Source of the DNA: Argopecten irradians
Taxonomy: Eukaryota > Mollusca > Bivalvia > Pectinida > Pectinidae
NCBI RefSeq assembly: GCF_041381155.1
Contig: NC_091143.1
Location: 36,570,679 to 36,634,678, forward strand
Direction: 5' to 3'
DNA: 64,000 bases
Below are positions 23,165 through 33,400 of this stretch, piece after piece. The notes beneath the pieces were generated by a model. That model was not told the DNA's origin. It did no database searches and was given only the letters and a program-made list of their open reading frames with translations. Positions within the stretch are counted from its first letter, which is position 1; each line of letters starts with the position of its first letter. The position numbers were made by a program, and so were the translations under genes.

Positions 23165-23859
23165 CTATATTCCTGCCAGCAATTTCCTGATACTTCGTTT
23201 TGCTACCTTTCATTACCCATTTCTTTACCTGTGATATATCATCATCAACAATGTGAATCCTGGAGGTTGTGATGGATATTGTGTTCTTTTGCTTTACTAT
23301 CCGTCTGTGCCGAGTTAACCATTGGTGTAGGTTCCTCTTGTGGATCGATGTTGTTCTCCCATGTGGGATGAAACCCACATTGTTTGCAAGGAATGCGACT
23401 GAGACCATCCGCGTTCCTGTGCTGAACACCTTGGCGGTGTTTGATTTCCATGTCATAGCTATTAAGGACTTGTAACCAACGAGCCATTTGTCCTTCCGGC
23501 TCCTTGAAGTTCAATAGCCAACGTAGGGAACTGTGGTCTGTTCGCACAGTGAACTTTTTGCCATAGAGATAATGTTTAAAGTATTTGGTAAAATGTACCA
23601 CAGCAAGTAGTTCCTTCCTTGTCACACAATATTTCCGCTCCGACTTCATAAGAGTTCGTCCTGCATAAGCGATTGGCCTTTCAGTGCCATCTATTACCTG
23701 CGATAATACAGCTCCTATAGCCTCATTGCTAGCATCAGTATCCAGCAAAAATGGTTGGGTGAAATCTGGGTGGATCAGTATTGGACTGTTAGTGAGCCGA
23801 TATTTAAGCATATCAAAAGCTTCTTGACATTCTTTTGACCATTCAAACTGTTTCCCTTT
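23030..23859 (-). pseudogene. Gypsy RNase H and linker
   Basis: The RNase H-like domain is in one frame from 23811 to 23245: LLDTDASNEAIGAVLSQ with the first catalytic Asp, KELLAVV with the Glu, and FTVRTDHSSLRWLL with a further Asp, then HRNADGLSR. The linker to the integrase zinc domain continues in another frame (23456-23037). A TAG interrupts the coding sequence just upstream, near 23861. It degrades the RNA strand of the RNA-DNA hybrid in the intact family. Confidence 0.92.
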
Positions 23860-25221
23860 CTACGTGAGTTTGTGAAGGCATTTTGCAATACCAGAGATGT
23901 TTTTAACAAACCTCCGGTAATAACTGCAAAATCCAAGGAAAGATCGTAGCTTCTTGACATTTGTAGGTAAGGGCCACTGTTGGATGATTTCAATCTTATC
24001 TGGGTCCGTGGCTATCCCTGTTTCTGAAACAATGTGTCCCAGATACTGGACTTGTTTCCTGAAGAGTTGACACTTCTTTGCCTTCAATTTCACTCCTGCA
24101 CCTAGCAGTCGGTCAAACACAGTCTTTAAGTTTGCCATCATTTCCTTAAATGTTCTGCCTACAACTATGATATCATCCAAATATATTAGACAGATTTGCC
24201 ACTGAAGACCAGCCATAACCGTTTCCATTACTCTTTCAAACGTCGCAGGCGCTGAAGTTAAACCAAATGGCATAAACAGGAATTCGTATAACCCTGTTCG
24301 AGTACTGAAAGCCGTCTTTGGACGATCTCCTTCTTCTCACTCAACCTGCCAATACCCGGAATTCAAATCAAGTGTAAATAACCATGAACAACAAAAGCGC
24401 ATTGTCCCATCCTTCTTTTTCACCAAAACAATACCGGAAGACCAAGGACTGATTGACTTCCTTATAACATTCCTATCTAACATATCCTGAACCTGCTTGT
24501 CTACCTCATCGCGTAACTGAGCGGGGACCCTCCGTAAGGGTTGTTTAATAGGTTTTGCTGAACCTGTCTCTATGCGATGTTTCACAAGACTTGTCCGGCC
24601 CAGATCTGCGTCATTCTCTGCAAAGACATGACGGTATTGCCTCAATATGTCTTCAACTTCCTTGTACTGCTTTTCATCTAGACTAGCCATGGATCGCTCT
24701 AGTAGCTGATTTAGGTCGGTTCTTAATGAATCCGTTTCTCCGACAGGGAGATCACCTTGACAAACTACAACAACAAGACTGGCGGTGGCTATAGTTGTGC
24801 CCGTGTATATCACTTGGAGCTTGTCCTGTACATTCATTAATCTAAGTGGAACTACACTAGCAGCAGTCACCAATGATCTGGCTACCAGTGCTTTTTCTTC
24901 TTTCACAAAACTTACTGATCCTTCTACCAGCAGAGAGTCACCCGTTAGTGTTTCTCCTGCATGAGTATGCAATTTTCCCGGTATGATCACCTCGCTATTG
25001 GGAGGAATTATTCTCTGCTCAGTTGCAAATACTCTGAAGCATCCAAGAGTTCCTTCAAATTTCATGTCCATTGGAGTATCATCCAGAGTCAATTTACCCA
25101 TTCTGAGGTATAGCACTCCATTTTTCTTAGCCATGAAATCAAGTCCAAGTAAGCCATCTGTGCTAATCTCGGCCACTACCGCTTCAGTGTACATATCATT
25201 ACAACCCTCCAGCTTGAGCAA
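23860..25221 (-). pseudogene. Gypsy reverse transcriptase and end of protease
   Basis: From 25221 it contains the second protease motif GLLGLDFM, a linker, then RT: VIRKSISPWSSGIVLVKKKD, LFTLDLNSGYWQVE (catalytic Asp of motif A), MPFGLTSAPATFERVM, and YLDDIIVVG (catalytic YxDD). The finger segment between KKDGTMRFC and the motif A block is missing about 35-40 residues compared with the family. A TGA follows WQVE near 24337, and the frame reopens toward 24273. The RT cannot be functional. Confidence 0.93.
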
Positions 25222-25400
25222 GAATTTCCCTTTCCCGAGTACTTCTAGTTCAGCTCCGTTTGCTGCAACAATATCCTTTGTTACTTCCTGTAATTTAGGG
25301 CAATCTCCTCCGGGATGCTCTCATATACTGCTTTCGACAAAATAGTCACTGTAGCTCAAGTATCTACCAAGAGCCTAACCTTTACATGCTGTACTTCAGC
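25221..25400 (-). pseudogene. Gypsy protease N-terminal part
   Basis: The aspartyl protease signature reads LLVDT, then a TGA where the Gly codon of DTGA should be (one base change from GGA), then AT-V-T-I-L. A one-base frame change follows about 50 bases later. This is the end of the gag-protease frame. Confidence 0.85.
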
Positions 25401-26597
25401 AATTAAATAGAGCCCAGCCTCCAAAGCTGCAGAGGAGACTCCAAGCTCTGTCTTCTTATTCATTCCCTTTATTCTGGTGCTTACTGGCTTGGCAGTATTA
25501 TGTGGATTATTTTTGAGCGTTCGCTCTTTACTCAACTGAGGACAATCCCGTTTAAAATGTCCAGTCTCCCCGCACTTGTAGCACGTCTTGGTAGTTTCAG
25601 TTTGATCTTTCCAATAACTATTCGTTGACTGATCTTGTTGCTTTTTAACTCTTTTGAGGGAATATAGTTCCTTTTGTAATTCCTCAAGCTTTTTCTGTAT
25701 TTGACCAAGCATATCTTTGGTCATTGATGTGCTTTTATTTCCTCTCTCCGTTTCCGACTCATTTTCTACTACGGTCCCTCTAACATGTGCATATCCGTCC
25801 CGTTTATGTTTTTCTGCGCGGTTATACGCCTCTAGCTCCACCGCAAGTCTTATTGCGTCATTCAGGTCCTGGGGTCTCCCCTGTTTTATCCTAATACGCA
25901 TATCCGATTCTACAAGAGCCTCGATAAACTGATGCTTAGCTAGCGTTTCTCCTACATCACTAGGGACTGTTCGGTAAGCCAAGTTTATCAGTCGCCGGAT
26001 TGCCTGGCCTAACTCTGGTAACGATTATGTTGCTTTCTGTCTTCTCTCCAGTAGTTGTATTCTGTACAACTCATCTTGGTTTGGAGGAGCAAAGCGATCC
26101 TCCAAAGTTTTCACCAACGAGGAGTAATGTTCCTGTCTTCCCTTGGGGAAGTCTCCGAGGATTCCTTGTGCATGTCCTCGTAGGCTTACAGCAAGGTAGA
26201 GACCTTTTTCTGTGTCAGACTATCTATTGATCCTAGCACATGCCTCAAAATGTGACAGATAGTCCTTCCAAGGTGTTGAGCCATCATAAGTCGCAGCCCT
26301 GACAGATATTGTCTTTGGTCTCACTAAGAGTGGGCCCAGCTCATCATCGGCCTCGCTATCGTCTGGTTGCAAGCCCAAGGAATCAAAACCTAATTTAGGA
26401 GCCTTCCTCTTGGTTAAATGCTCTCCTTTTATCACCTTAGGAACATAGGAATAACAAGCCTGACACTCAATGTAGTCAGCTATTCGAATGTACTTCTTTA
26501 TAACCCAGCTACCACTATAAGCAACACCCCATACGGGAACAAATCCTACTTCTATGGTCATAATACTAAAGCAAAATAAAAATAAAACTGCATGCAC
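25401..26597 (-). pseudogene. Gypsy gag with CCHC zinc knuckle
   Basis: The capsid part includes ATYDGSTPWKDYLSHFEACA (about 26235-26295). The continuation through GHAQGILGDFPKG, LEDRFAPPNQ and LELGQ-type helices stays in the same frame but has two stops (near 26214 and 26032). The nucleocapsid part has one knuckle, CYKCGETGHFKRDC (C-x2-C-x4-H-x4-C, about 25546-25587), within a Lys/Glu-rich stretch. Gag packages element RNA in intact relatives. The first residues before about 26500 may be leader rather than coding. Confidence 0.88.
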
Positions 26598-26618
26598 AAA
26601 TCTTACTATAACCTATTG

Positions 26619-26638
26619 GAATCCCACCGCTGCCACCA
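26619..26638 (-). other. Primer binding site, tRNA-Leu type
   Basis: On the minus strand, five bases inside the right LTR, the sequence TGGTGGCAGCGGTGGGATTC is complementary to the 3' end of tRNA-Leu(UAG) including CCA, as I recall that tRNA from vertebrates. This sets the 5' LTR as the right-hand one. Confidence 0.8.
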
Positions 26639-26643
26639 AATTG

Positions 26644-27483
26644 TGTAACGTATCGGGGGTCCGATCTCAGTCTGTCACACCAAAGATCCAAACCGTTATA
26701 AGTATTCATCAACTAACAAACTAACAAAGAGCCCGTTTGCCAATATATACACTAAAATGGTTTCCTTAAGCTATATACTCTAACTAACAAACATTTTGTA
26801 CTACAACATAACCTAAGACAATAGAAAGTATATATTTACAGGTATGGACAAGTACGTCCTTTGCTCGGCCCTCCCTATACCATCTACAAATATCTCACCT
26901 AAATATTAAAATGAGCTCTTAAATAGCTGCAGTGCTGTTCTAAATACCCGTGGTGCTTTACCACACCACAACGGACCACTAAGTACTTAACACCCAGTAC
27001 TATAGCTACCGCTCCCCACAGTGTTAAACCACACTGCTGTACCCTACATTCACAATGTACACTCTGTGTATTAGCCCCTCATTATTACACACTCTGACCC
27101 TGGCTGCACCGCTGACCACTACAGGCCAAAATGAGCTCTCAAATCTCCTTACTGTCACTACATGCAATAGTACTGTAGCCAGCGCCGTGTCCTCTGTGTA
27201 TAAACCCTACACACACTGACCCGGGCTGCACTGCAGGCCACTACAGGCTAAACTGAGCACTCACTTTCATCCCTAGACTGGCCACCAGTCTCTAGAATAT
27301 TAAAAAAATCACTAAAATTTTGCTTGATTATTTTTGTCTCTACTACATGCCTGATTCTAAGTTTTTAACTAGGGGGAGATAATCTAGTAAAGAACTCTGC
27401 TGAGAAAGTCTTATCAACAACTAAGGGTCTGGTGGCCAGTCTATTTCACCCCGTGCATACACACGTTCCCCCCCCCCGTTACA
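26644..27483 (-). repeat. Right (5') LTR, 840 bp
   Basis: Ends are TGTAACG...CGTTACA, a short inverted repeat with the TG...CA of LTRs. It includes repeated CA- and CCA-rich blocks ('ctgaccc', 'gggctgcac') and a nested MITE C copy (27274-27443). It matches the left LTR over about 600 bp with visible substitutions and indels. Confidence 0.9.
27274..27443. mobile_element. MITE family C, nested in the LTR
   Basis: A 170-bp element nearly identical to 10464-10633, with the same inverted ends. Confidence 0.85.
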
Positions 27484-28186
27484 GCTCTATAATGTACCCC
27501 AGCCTACAAACTCAGGCCCAAGGAGACACTGGCGACAACTAACTACAAGTAAGCATGCAAGGTGTATACAGAGGAAAGGGGAAGCCTTGTTCAGGCAGGT
27601 CTCTATACTCTATAACATACCCGCTGTGCCTTTCCTTGTATAGTTCCAGTATTACTGTAATGTATCAACCAGGTGAAAACAAATCAAAGCTGTGACAAAA
27701 AACTGCTTCTGCCCTATATAATCATTGGTGAGTCCAAGGTGAGAGGGAGGAAATGTTATTGGGCGAGTCCAAGTGTTCGGCCATCTCCGTCATTGTCCGG
27801 AGAGATAATGCCTATGGATTCCATACACTTATTTATAGAATTCAGTACCAGGTCAGCAGCCTGCTCTAATGACCCCGATAAGATACTGGACTTCCCCATG
27901 ACCATGTCAATGTTTACGCCCAATTAGGGTTTGTGTATTGCCATATTCATCACACTACGCAATGTGTGGTACAAGCTCGGGTTTCCCGATATTTGAGAGG
28001 TACTTCCCAACATTATTACAAAACTGGATCTTTACTACTCATGATCTACGTTATCATGTCATAGAAAGTATAGTTGGCAAATTCTTAGCAACATTTTTAT
28101 TATCTTCAATGTAAATAAATCAACAAAAAGTTTTGAAAACTCAAGTATTTTAGAAATACATAAAAGTACACTACCTTAGAAATATC
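27484..28186. other. No recognised gene
   Basis: The part 27960-28110 resembles 11370-11540 ('gggtttcccgatatttg', 'cccaacattatta'), indicating an old shared repeat. Nothing else is seen. Confidence 0.4.
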
Positions 28187-28377
28187 TACACTGCCCTCCA
28201 AAAGTTCTGTTACAGATGTTAAAATTTGCTGGCAATATATCTCTGAGAAAACTCTCGAAAAAGCAATTAATGAGTTAAAAGTGATAAATAATTGATATAA
28301 ATAATATATTTTGATGTCTGTATGAAAAAAGTTTACACAAAACTGCATTTGTAACGGGACTTTTGGAGGGCAGTATA
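28187..28377. mobile_element. MITE family D (mariner-type ends)
   Basis: Inverted ends CACTGCCCTCCAAAAGT and its complement ACTTTTGGAGGGCAGT extend imperfectly to about 30 bp (including 'tgttacag' / 'tgtaac'), with TA at both edges. It is 191 bp and non-coding. Confidence 0.8.
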
Positions 28378-28639
28378 TATGAATTAATTTTAACACTTGA
28401 AATCGACAACCGTCCAAACAACGATAGTGACGAATAAGTTTGTCATCTTTTGAGGTAATCCGTCTTTTATCAAGATACGGAGAGCGCAAATATGGTATGA
28501 AATACGTGAAACACAATAGGTAGTAAATAAGTTAACATATAATAGGGCACAAAAAGAATAACGTAGTTTGCTAATCTTTCGGCGAAACAATATAAAAAAT
28601 AAAAAATTTCATTTAAAGATTACAGAGAGAACGACGCTT

Positions 28640-28984
28640 AATTTCAAAGCCGCCACAGTGGTATTTTGATGTGTATCAAATTACCAAATTACCTGTTCTG
28701 CTGTCTCCACTTTTACTATGAGATAGTCCAGGTGTGTAGAGATCGTAAGTGATTGGAACCTATTGAGTATCGAGGATGAAGACTTGCAAAAACCCACCTC
28801 TCCTCATCCTGTGTGGCTTTGAAGTTGGGCGTCGCTCTCTCTAGTGTTCAAAGAAAATTTATGAAGGCCTGTGATTGGTTCAGATTTGTTCCCCTGAGCT
28901 GCCTTCGGTTTTATTATGGGATAGTCCAGGGGTGTGGAGATAGTAAATGATCGGAACCTATGGAGTATTAAGGAGGTTGTGAGG
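28640..28984. repeat. Partial tandem duplication, about 195 bp period
   Basis: Blocks with 'gatagtccagg.gtgt.gagat' and 'ggaacctat.gagtat' occur at about 28722-28775 and again at about 28920-28973. Confidence 0.65.
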
Positions 28985-29325
28985 TAGGCTCTGGGTACTG
29001 TCCCCTGGCTGAGACACACCAAAGTCTACGAAAGAGGTAGTTTCTGCTCGTGCTAAGCGTTCAGCATAAAGGGTTCGCCCTGTTCGCCCGTTGTCAGTAT
29101 ATTGTGACCGGGTCGGGCGTGTTGTTTTTTCTCTTCGGCAACATGCTTCAGTGATACAACACTACCAAAAGGGCAAGAGTTCCACTATACAAGAAGACAC
29201 AACACGAATATACCACAGTCTCCCAAAACACGCACCTGGCACACATACACGCAGCACACCGCATGGGAGGCCGTCCTTACATGGCCCTGGCTGTTAATAG
29301 GACGCTAATTAATCAAACAAACAAT
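28985..29325 (+). repeat. SINE-like repeat, copy 2 (most complete)
   Basis: It runs from 'gggtactgtcccctggctg' through 'cccgttgtcagtat', 'ttccactatacaagaaga' and 'gggaggccgtccttacat' to a tail of 'taatcaaacaaacaa'. The minus-strand copies at 41 kb include the same head, so this span is probably close to full length. Confidence 0.65.
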
Positions 29326-30177
29326 ACAAGAAGACACAACACGAATATACCACTTAGTCACCTGCTTACTATGAAGCTGCTGCTTAAAACATGAGCCATC
29401 AATAAAACAAATTAATACACTAACGCGCCCTATAATTATTGAATTTATTCTTAGAGGAATTGCTCCATACAAGCATGGTTAACATAAAAGCGAAAACATA
29501 TACCTATGTAATGATATGTTTTGGTACTTTCGATGGTTTTTATAGACATATTGACTTTTTGATAAATAACGTCATAGCGTTCCCACAGACATAACGATGA
29601 AAGACGAAACAAAATGACGTCAGAGAAGCAGTCTTGCTCAAAGATGAATACTAGGGATAGTTTTGTGATCGACTACAATATATGTGATATGTCTTTAAGG
29701 ATTTTTGGGAGTGTCGTAAGCGCGCAAAAAAAACCCAATGACTCTCCGAGAGCACATTGAGCAAGTGTACAAATTTAGATCTATTTTTCAATACAATTGT
29801 TTCTTAATCTAGGCGAGGTTTACTTAGTAGTCTATCTATAATGGAGTTTGAAATAGAGCTATCGAATGTTATAGGCAAATACAATGAAACCAAAAGGCGA
29901 CATCCAGAACCTAACAATTTACCTGGACAAAAGAATAAAGGGGACAATTTATTAATATGTTACGTAAATACCGCATCGTCATGAGCGTGTGTACCCGTTG
30001 TATAAACAGCATCCATGAGTAGCAGTGTATTGTAACAATTGAAGTATTTCAACGTGCAATCTTAAACGCTATGATAACGATAGTAGACTCAATAGAAAAA
30101 CGACCTGACATCTATATATATATAGCTAGTGTCTGACCCAGCACGTAGCTCCCTAAAGTCCCTAGTGGGTCCCTACG
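29326..30177 (+). promoter_or_regulatory. Upstream region of the Shiftless-like gene
   Basis: An alternating TA run at about 30112-30125, 55-65 bases before the first ATG, could serve as a TATA element. A perfect TGACGTCA is at 29615-29622. Interferon-type response elements were looked for and no convincing one was seen. Nothing else is recognised. Confidence 0.4.
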
Positions 30178-30441
30178 ATGGAAGTAGAAGCTGCAGAAGA
30201 TGGGGATCACGGAGCGACGAATGATCAACTGCAACAGGTATGTTGGTGTTGACACGTCTGAACCTAGTCCACTAACCCTGCATAAATTTTTTAGTTGTTT
30301 TTTTTAGTTTTTTTTTGCCTGATGTATATTGGGCGATAAAAATAATAAAAAAAAGCCTAATAATATAGGCAGGTTTATCGGACTAATTTAAACAGGTTCA
30401 ATCAACTATTTTATTTTCAGTGCAAAGGATTTAACATTTAA
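30178..30441 (+). promoter_or_regulatory. Upstream open reading frame overlapping the SHFL start
   Basis: An ATG at 30178 in good initiation context (A at -3, G at +4) reads MEVEAAEDGDHGATNDQLQQ across the exon 1/2 junction and stops at TAA 30439-30441, giving 26 codons in a different frame from the main protein. It overlaps the ATG at 30200 and ends four bases before the in-frame ATG at 30446. It could restrain translation or favour restart at 30446. Confidence 0.55.
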
Positions 30442-33400
30442 GTTTATGTTGAGTGAGGTGTGTAGCGAGGGACAACCGATAAACTCCGATGTAAGTTTAG
30501 CCTTGTTATCAATTAGAAGTATCGCAGCATCATATAGATAAATCATTATTATGTACATAATTAACTTGCATCTGCGTCAGCAGAAACGGTGCCTTATGTG
30601 CATATAGTGCATTATGTATTATCCATTCAATAATTGTCACATATTTCTAACGTCAGTCACATTAAACATGTAATTACAAGATATTTTATTTACTTCCTTC
30701 TCAAACTCGTGTATACGCTTTTAAAACACGTTTACAGTGAGTCTTCATAAAGACGTAAACCAATTCGTCCGTTATTGCGGAATTAATGGTGTGTTAAACA
30801 CCGGAAGTTAAGGCGTTCATACATCATGTATGTCCTGATTATTTTTAACGAAATACTTAATATTCCGGTTTTATATCTATAAATAGTTACACGAACCTAT
30901 GAAATATCAGTCTATATAGATAAAACAAAGATGCGTCCCGATATCAGGTCCAATCGTCTATGCAATTACGAGTATAAGATAACTTGTTTGAGTAGAGAAG
31001 GCGTACAGTTTGTAATAAGCTGCACCCGTAGAGGCTATAGTCTACCGCTTTAGTTAGGCATGTTTAATATAACTTTTTGAAAAGTGCTGTTGATATAACG
31101 TCTGTTATGATTGGATATTTTCATGATCTAATTCCCGTCGGATTCATAAAATCAATCATGTTGATTTGGCGACGATGAAAACGATAAGCAGTTACACAGC
31201 TTTCATATTAACAAATGACGGGTTTCTCGTTTACAAAAAACAAACAATCAAACCCAGCCGAACTCGTCGATCACGAACGTAAAAAATACACTGAACAACA
31301 CTCTCGATAACATCCTAGTCAACTTACGGGGCTACTTAAAGAACGACGAGATAATGTCCAAGTAACATATACATGTCCAGCAATATATTGATTCTAGGGC
31401 ACTGGGAGAGGCAAGAAAGAAAGCTAGGGAAGTTGCGTAAAGAATTGTAGGAACTTCAGAAGCATGTAATGCAGGTGTCGAAGAATATTGAGTTCATATG
31501 AATATCACGTATGTTTAGTTCGCCCTAATCTCGATCCCACAGTATATGTACACCGGACAATTACGTAAAGAAGTCACACATGTTTATTACAATATATATG
31601 CACAAATCAACCTGTCAGTTGTCCACACCTGGCACATTTTCACTAAATATACTCTTTTGCAAATCTGGAAATATCCATTGAAAAACACCACAAACCTCAA
31701 CTTTGATATAGGCCAATCGCTCGTAGAGCAAACTTAACTTTACAGCGTTTTGTCAATGCTCGAGAAAATTATTATCAGATTTATAACAGACAGACGTATT
31801 GAATAATCAAATCGATAATTCTGACAGAAAATACACAAATTGCTGCACTTTTTACTCCACATATAACATCACAGGATCAACAATGCGATCAGATCAGATT
31901 GGACAATTTAAAGGGGGTGGAGCTTTCCGATATCATACTGTTAGGATCGATACTATGGTTGGCTACTGGGAAAGAAATGAGGCGATCTCGAATTTCATCT
32001 ATATATGGCGATTATTAAAGGCCCACTACCTTTCCGAAACGGTTTTTGATTTTTAAAATGAGAATGTAAAACGAGATTAATAATTTAGTCGAGTGGCAAA
32101 AGTTATTAACTTAACGTTAATACTACACTTATTATCACCTCCTAAACAATTTAATTAAAATAAATAAAATGTTAATTTTCATAACGCGGGTCGTCTTATG
32201 ATTTCCCCCGTCGTCCTAAATACCGCGCGGTAGTTGACTATCACTGCGGCAGACGGTAAAACAGCGAAATGACTCTCCATTGTTATCATACATTACGCAT
32301 GAAATCTTGCATATGTTTGGTGTTGTAACCTCATCTTAGGCCATCGGTATATATATTTTCTGAGGTAATTAATGTTTTTAAAAAATCTTTATATTTTGCT
32401 CCGGAAAGGTAATGGGCCTTTAAGGGGAAATGCCACATAAATGCAACACTGCATCATAAATGATTTTAAGAAAGGGGGTGGGTGGGGGTAAGAATGTAAC
32501 TTTTAAGGAATCTACAGGAGATTAAATTTTGCCGTTTTGCTAATTTATGATAACATCTCCAGAATTTGGAGAACCATCAAACAAATTTAATACTGCTGTA
32601 GTTGATTACGAGTTCCTAGTTCCGGAATTCTGTATTACATATGTAATTAAACATGCTACATGTATTAGAGTTAGGAAATATAATAAACGGAACTCCGCTC
32701 GTTGGAATAATTGCAAGCGTTGGGTTTAACGGAACTCGGGTCTGGTTCCTAGTTTGTTTACGTTAAACGGAACTAGGAACTAGGAATTCGTAGTCAATAC
32801 TTACCCTTTAATATATCAGCCCGTCAATACTTATCCTTTAATATATAACCATATTGGGTTGTTCCTTTGATATCTTAGACCAAACGTCTGCAAGAGCTGT
32901 TGAAGGGGAGATTCACGAGGGAGGAGGCTTTACGAATATTGGAGTACCATGAATGGGACCTTATGCTGTCCGCTTCGTGTTTGAAAGTAAATATGGAACT
33001 GTTATTGCGTTATGTAGGTTTTTACACAACATGGAAGTCAGGATTTACAGTAAACTTTTTAAAATATTAATACACAAAAACATAAAGACGTATTGTTTGA
33101 TCGATTTCAAATAATCTGAGTCCATCGATCCAATTTATTGATTTCCTAATTAAAAAAACAAACAAAAACATAACAAATGGTCAAGTACCTTTATTGAAAC
33201 ACAAAAACAATCTGGCTTTGACTTGGTTTCCATTTTGTATTTCAGGTGAACCCCGACAAGTGAGGGAGATTTCTGGGTCAGGTGACGGAGTGTGTATCCA
33301 ACACGTTATACAATTTATGCACTCAGTGCCGTAATGTGTTTCAGATTAAACTTGGTATAAGTAGATTTGTAATGCTGTTGTTGCTTTTCAGAATTTGTTT

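Larger units (their letters stand above)
18926..27483 (-). mobile_element. Defective Ty3/Gypsy LTR retrotransposon
   Basis: The order on the minus strand is right LTR (27483-26644), primer site, gag with CCHC knuckle, protease, reverse transcriptase, RNase H, integrase with GPF/Y-type end, a C2H2 zinc-finger frame, then the interrupted left LTR (to 18926). RT before RNase H before integrase identifies Ty3/Gypsy. Gag and the start of protease share one frame, so no frameshift is needed between them. The copy is dead: stops in gag, in the protease DTGA motif, after the RT WQVE block and before RNase H, frameshifts in protease and integrase, and an RT deletion. The five bases outside the LTRs (actac and gctct) do not match, so no target duplication is visible. 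Confidence 0.93.

Noticed and set aside
24983..25345. 120-codon plus-strand frame
   Set aside because: It is the antisense of the Gypsy protease/RT region.
33246..33400. TGA read as selenocysteine, giving a longer zinc-ribbon-like frame (CTQC) after VNPDK
   Set aside because: No selenocysteine insertion element was seen, SHFL is not a selenoprotein family, and the direct exon 3-4 join already fits.
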